Positions 32,758 to 35,517 of a stretch of 35,517 bases of DNA are shown here, one piece after another. The notes under the pieces were generated by a model, which did not search any database, was not told where the DNA came from, and saw nothing but the letters and a program-made list of their open reading frames with translations. The DNA is from Lederbergia wuyishanensis (GTDB lineage: Bacteria; Bacillota; Bacilli; Bacillales; Bacillaceae_C), in NCBI RefSeq assembly GCF_022900255.1, contig NZ_JALIRM010000021.1:1-35517 (forward strand). The letters run 5' to 3'. Position 1 is the first letter of the stretch; the number at the start of each line of letters is the position of its first letter. A program made the translations under genes and the position numbers.

Positions 32758-33312
32758 CTAAGGTAAAATATCTTTTATAAAATCCTCTACATACTGAGGA
32801 TTCTTTAACGGATTTCGAACTTTTTCATTCCATGTTTTTGTACTCTCAGTCATTTTATTAAAATTTGGATATCTTCTTTCAATGCTTTGTCTATCTACAT
32901 TAATGGTTTGATCCAAAAAATGATACTCAATTTTTTCAAGGTTCGCTATTAGTGCAAAGGCAGCAGTAGAGTTGTAGATAAGAGATTGATTTAATAATTG
33001 ATTATTAATATCTGTAGTTTTCTTTTTAAAATTGACCATCACCGTTAGTTCTTCTGAATTGAGTTCAAAGTCTTTGAGCATATTACTTAATGGCAGATGA
33101 CCAAAAAGTTGAGTCGTGTTTCCTGCATTTCCCATATAAGGATTTTTGTGTTGCTGAATATACTCCAAATCATGTGTGAGTGGCTTCTCTTGTTCCCGTA
33201 AATATTGCTCAGCAGCTGCGTTTTGCTTTGGAATTACTATGAATTGAACAGTAATAAATAAAATCATTCCTATGACTAATAATGCAATAATCCATTTTCC
33301 TAACTTACTCAT
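32758..33312 (-). CDS. DUF4825-like membrane-anchored protein
   Basis: A protein of about 184 residues: one N-terminal helix (about 8-28), then an extracytoplasmic domain with YIQQHKNPYMGNAGNTTQLF, FGHLPLSN and LTVMVNF, typical of DUF4825. ATG 33312 is chosen (TGGGGA seven bases upstream), overlapping the neighbour's stop by 8 bp. It is third in the PadR operon. DUF4825 domains also occur in anti-sigma-like and M56 peptidase contexts, so a signal-sensing role is possible; inference. Confidence 0.75.
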   Translation of the reverse strand: MSKLGKWIIALLVIGMILFITVQFIVIPKQNAAAEQYLREQEKPLTHDLEYIQQHKNPYMGNAGNTTQLFGHLPLSNMLKDFELNSEELTVMVNFKKKTTDINNQLLNQSLIYNSTAAFALIANLEKIEYHFLDQTINVDRQSIERRYPNFNKMTESTKTWNEKVRNPLKNPQYVEDFIKDILP

Positions 33313-33982
33313 GTAATTTCCCCACTTCATATTGCGTAATTAATTTCTCCCATGCTGTAATAACAAGTGGAATGATAATTGAAATAAATGGCAAAGCATA
33401 ACGAGCTACTAATACTCCGAATTGATATGGCCCATCTATATGAATAGGTCTTGCAAACCATATATTGCTCCCAAATAAGATCGCTGTTATACATCCCCAT
33501 GTAACGATGATAAAAAGAGCCCATAGCAACCATATTACTTTCTTTGACTTTATAAACGACACAATGTTTAATTGGCCAATCTTATCATTATTTCTTTTTA
33601 GTGTTTTTCCTAAAATTATATAGACCACCAGAAGAACAAGAATAACAAAAAACAAGGTCATATTCATCAAAGTCCCGATACCAACAATCGTAAAAGGAAT
33701 CGTGATAATCCAAGCTACAATGACATATAAAAAAGCAATTTGATAGGCTTTAAACCAAAACTGATTGATTTTGATAGAAATATTGATATCAATCAGATCA
33801 TCTACATTAGTAATGCTATTTTTAGCTTTTTCAATGGCACTTTTTTCATCTTTACCTTCTGCGATAAGATGAGATACTTTCGCTTCTAAATTTCCTAAGA
33901 TTTCTTCCTTCAATTCGTCGATATCGCGATGATTCTTGTATTTTCTAAATAAATGATCGACATACACCTTCAATTCATTCAT
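33305..33982 (-). CDS. Membrane protein with HAAS/permease-prefix domain
   Basis: A 225-residue protein. The N-terminal about 70 residues are a charged helical module (VDHLFRKYKNHRDIDELKEE, then EGKDEKSAIEKAKNSITNVD). Four to five transmembrane helices follow (about 80-100, 105-125, 150-170, 190-212). The start overlaps the PadR gene by 8 bp. The module order is the same as in the two membrane proteins of the first PadR operon. Function not known. Confidence 0.8.
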   Translation of the reverse strand: MNELKVYVDHLFRKYKNHRDIDELKEEILGNLEAKVSHLIAEGKDEKSAIEKAKNSITNVDDLIDINISIKINQFWFKAYQIAFLYVIVAWIITIPFTIVGIGTLMNMTLFFVILVLLVVYIILGKTLKRNNDKIGQLNIVSFIKSKKVIWLLWALFIIVTWGCITAILFGSNIWFARPIHIDGPYQFGVLVARYALPFISIIIPLVITAWEKLITQYEVGKLHE

Positions 33983-34331
33983 CGTTTACACCTCTTTTTA
34001 CAATCAGAAGATCGATCAATTCCTTAGCACTAATCCATAAATTAACTGCCTCTTCATATGCCAATTTTCCAGCATCCGTAATCTTATAATACTTCCGCCT
34101 GCCACCTTGGCTTTCGTCTCCCCAATAGGCAGAAATAAATTTTTGCTTTTCCAATCTTTTTAAGCTCGTATAAAGTGATGGCTCCTTCAATTCAAATGTC
34201 CCATTGCTTTGTTCAAAAATAGTTTTAATGATTTCATATCCATAATTATCCCCTTCAGATAAAACGCGCAAAATAATCGTATCTATATGACCACGAATCA
34301 AATCGCTGCTGATAGGAGTAGCTTTATCCAT
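33975..34331 (-). CDS. PadR-family transcriptional regulator (second)
   Basis: A 118-residue PadR protein: RGHIDTIILRVLSEGDNYGYEI, then LKEPSLYTSLKRLEKQKFIS and the wing GGRRKYYKIT, with one C-terminal dimer helix. SD AAAGGAGGG precedes ATG 34331. It heads an operon with a HAAS-type membrane protein and a DUF4825-like protein. A dyad at 34359-34376 lies in its promoter and is probably its operator. Confidence 0.92.
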   Translation of the reverse strand: MDKATPISSDLIRGHIDTIILRVLSEGDNYGYEIIKTIFEQSNGTFELKEPSLYTSLKRLEKQKFISAYWGDESQGGRRKYYKITDAGKLAYEEAVNLWISAKELIDLLIVKRGVNDE

Positions 34332-34352
34332 AAGAACCCTCCTTTAATTTGC

Positions 34353-34376
34353 ATTGTAACACATACTACTATGCGT
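34353..34376 (-). promoter_or_regulatory. Promoter and dyad of second PadR operon
   Basis: A minus-strand -10 TACAAT (34358-34353) abuts the dyad ACACAT-N6-ATGCGT (34359-34376), which therefore fills the spacer next to it. A weak -35 TTCACC lies beyond. A repressor bound here would block the polymerase. Confidence 0.45.
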
Positions 34377-34453
34377 GGTGAAGTACTATTTATAAAATTC
34401 CCCTCAATAACCGTCTAACACTGATATAATTAAGGAAAAAGGGGTGGGAAATA

Positions 34454-35380
34454 ATGAAGTCTTTTAAAATAGATATGGATATAAATACGGCAATAATGAA
34501 TATCCAAAGCATACTGAAAGGTTCTGTCTCCAATGTTCAACCCATTAATTTTGGCGAACTGAGCAAAGTCTTTAGTTTCTGTTTTCAAGATAAAGAATAT
34601 GTCATCCATTTTAATAACAATGGGAATCGATTTAATAAAGACGAGTATCTATATAAAAAACTATCACAGCTGGATATTCCCATTCCAAAAATTGAACGAA
34701 ACGGGAAAATTGATGATATCTATTTTTCTATATCAGAAAAAGCAACCGGACTATCATTGGAAGCTTATCCCGAAAATGAAATTAAAAATGTTTTGCCTGC
34801 GCTAGCTACTGAATTTAAAAAGATCGTTCAAATCCCAATCGATTCAACCGAAAAATATGGAGCAATAGACTATAAAGGGGAAGGATCTTTTAATTCGTGG
34901 CAACAATATATCGAATCGTTTTTTCAGAAAGAACAAGATGGTTTTTGGAAGGATTGGTATACACTCTTTGATCATAGTTTCTTAGAAAAAGAGGTTTTTG
35001 ATTATTATTACGAGATGATGATGGAGTTGTCATTGTATTCACCTGAAGAAAGGTATCTTGTTCATGGGGATTTTCATTTAGGAAATATCATTTCGGATGG
35101 ACAGGATATTACAGCTATTATTGACTGGGAATTGGCGATGTATGGAGACTTTATGTTTGATATTGCAAACATACACTTTTGGGCTCCTCAGCTCGAAATC
35201 CCTCAAATCTTTCACGAAGCGTGGATAAAAAACGGTGAAGAAATTCCCCATTTTCAAGAGAGGCTATTATGCGGAATGCTTTTTAAAGGAATAGATGGAT
35301 TGAGGTTTTTTGCCAAAAAGGAAGACAAAGCTGCGTATGAAATGATAAAAGATAAGTTATCTACAATCAAAAAAAAATAA
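34454..35380 (+). CDS. APH-fold phosphotransferase, family member 3
   Basis: A 308-residue kinase. The catalytic loop reads Y-L-V-H-G-D-F-H-L-G-N-I-I and the metal motif is IIDWELAMYGDFMFDIANIH, a pattern close to the hygromycin-type APH(4) group. The N-lobe has E-Y-V-I-H-F-N-N, where His replaces the usual ATP-binding lysine region (K nearby in D-K-E-Y). SD GGGGTGGG precedes ATG 34454. Substrate unknown; resistance is possible but not shown. The gene stops 18 bp before the right IS end, so its terminator may have been separated or lost. Confidence 0.85.
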   Translation: MKSFKIDMDINTAIMNIQSILKGSVSNVQPINFGELSKVFSFCFQDKEYVIHFNNNGNRFNKDEYLYKKLSQLDIPIPKIERNGKIDDIYFSISEKATGLSLEAYPENEIKNVLPALATEFKKIVQIPIDSTEKYGAIDYKGEGSFNSWQQYIESFFQKEQDGFWKDWYTLFDHSFLEKEVFDYYYEMMMELSLYSPEERYLVHGDFHLGNIISDGQDITAIIDWELAMYGDFMFDIANIHFWAPQLEIPQIFHEAWIKNGEEIPHFQERLLCGMLFKGIDGLRFFAKKEDKAAYEMIKDKLSTIKKK

Positions 35381-35398
35381 CCAGTTGGAACCTCACGA

Positions 35399-35517
35399 TG
35401 ATGTGACCCCTAAAAGTTAGAGTTTCATATTACGCAGCTAGTTGGCTGGTGTGAAGACGGTATTGAACCGGACTCATGCCAGCCAGTTTTTGCTTAATCC
35501 GGTTATTGTTGTAATAC
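35399..35517 (-). mobile_element. IS3-family (IS150-like) element, right end, inverted copy
   Basis: The same terminus as at 1-118, on the opposite strand, starting TGATGTGACCCC at 35399. Both ends are identical over the whole visible length. The adjacent bases (CACGA) differ from those of the left copy, so these are two separate insertions. Confidence 0.88.
35430..35517 (-). CDS. IS3-family transposase OrfB, C-terminal fragment (second copy)
   Basis: The same 28 C-terminal residues as the left copy, cut by the right window edge. The stop codon is at 35432-35430. Confidence 0.8.
   Translation of the reverse strand, partial: YYNNNRIKQKLAGMSPVQYRLHTSQLAA

Noticed and set aside
119-35398. Composite transposon defined by the two IS copies
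   Set aside because: The content is mostly ordinary chromosomal Bacillaceae genes, no outer target duplication is visible, and 35 kb would be large for this; two independent insertions or a contig artefact are simpler.

Overview
The window looks like chromosomal DNA of a low-GC, endospore-forming Firmicute of the Bacillaceae. Support for this is the AT-rich composition, strong AGGAGG-type ribosome binding sites, many Rho-independent terminators, and close relatives of Bacillus subtilis genes (yfmM, yhaPQ, ytrAB, a Bce-type module, a small alarmone synthetase). I cannot name a species. Both ends are the 3' part of one IS3-family element (IS150-like), in opposite orientation with the 3' ends facing inward. 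The window is therefore bounded by two IS copies, and is plausibly one assembly contig that stops in the repeat.

Layout. 1-118 is an IS end. 256-455 is a non-coding tandem repeat. 498-1486 is a frameshifted NERD-domain gene. 1619-2682 is a DUF2089 regulator with two small proteins that share modules with it. An AIM24-family gene diverges from it (2871-3659) behind an exact sigma-W-type promoter. Then come a Cu/Zn-SOD lipoprotein (3747-4316), a short-chain dehydrogenase (4395-5129) and a decayed gene (5150-5632). 5751-8449 is a YtrA-like GntR regulator with an ABC exporter operon and a clear operator. It is followed by a small alarmone synthetase, tRNA-Pro(GGG), an APH-fold kinase and a DUF3221-like lipoprotein. 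11712-13878 is a yhaQ-yhaP type ABC exporter. 13996-18364 is a complete Bce-type module: response regulator, intramembrane-sensing kinase, ABC ATPase and FtsX-like permease.

18508-20261 holds a cupin, an alkyltransferase-like protein and an EamA transporter. 20270-22034 is a PadR operon with two HAAS-type membrane proteins. 22296-23528 is a GTPase with a C-terminal hydrophobic domain. 24060-26500 is yfmM (ABC-F) with an endonuclease I-family gene 11 bp behind it. 26703-31200 holds two MFS transporters, a ThuA-like protein and a second APH-fold kinase. 31287-32546 holds a HEAT-like protein and a small beta-rich protein. 32758-34331 is a second PadR operon, and 34454-35380 is a third APH-fold kinase that stops 18 bp before the right IS.

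How it fits together. Most of the window is self-contained sensing and export cassettes: three ABC exporter operons, two of them with an adjacent regulator, two PadR/HAAS membrane operons, and a sigma-W-type stress gene. I see no phage, CRISPR, restriction or clearly new defence system. The most interesting points are regulatory: a terminator-like hairpin that contains the ribosome binding site between the Bce kinase and its transporter, the sigma-W promoter and paired AT dyads in the DUF2089/AIM24 divergent region, and the shared modules in the DUF2089 operon.
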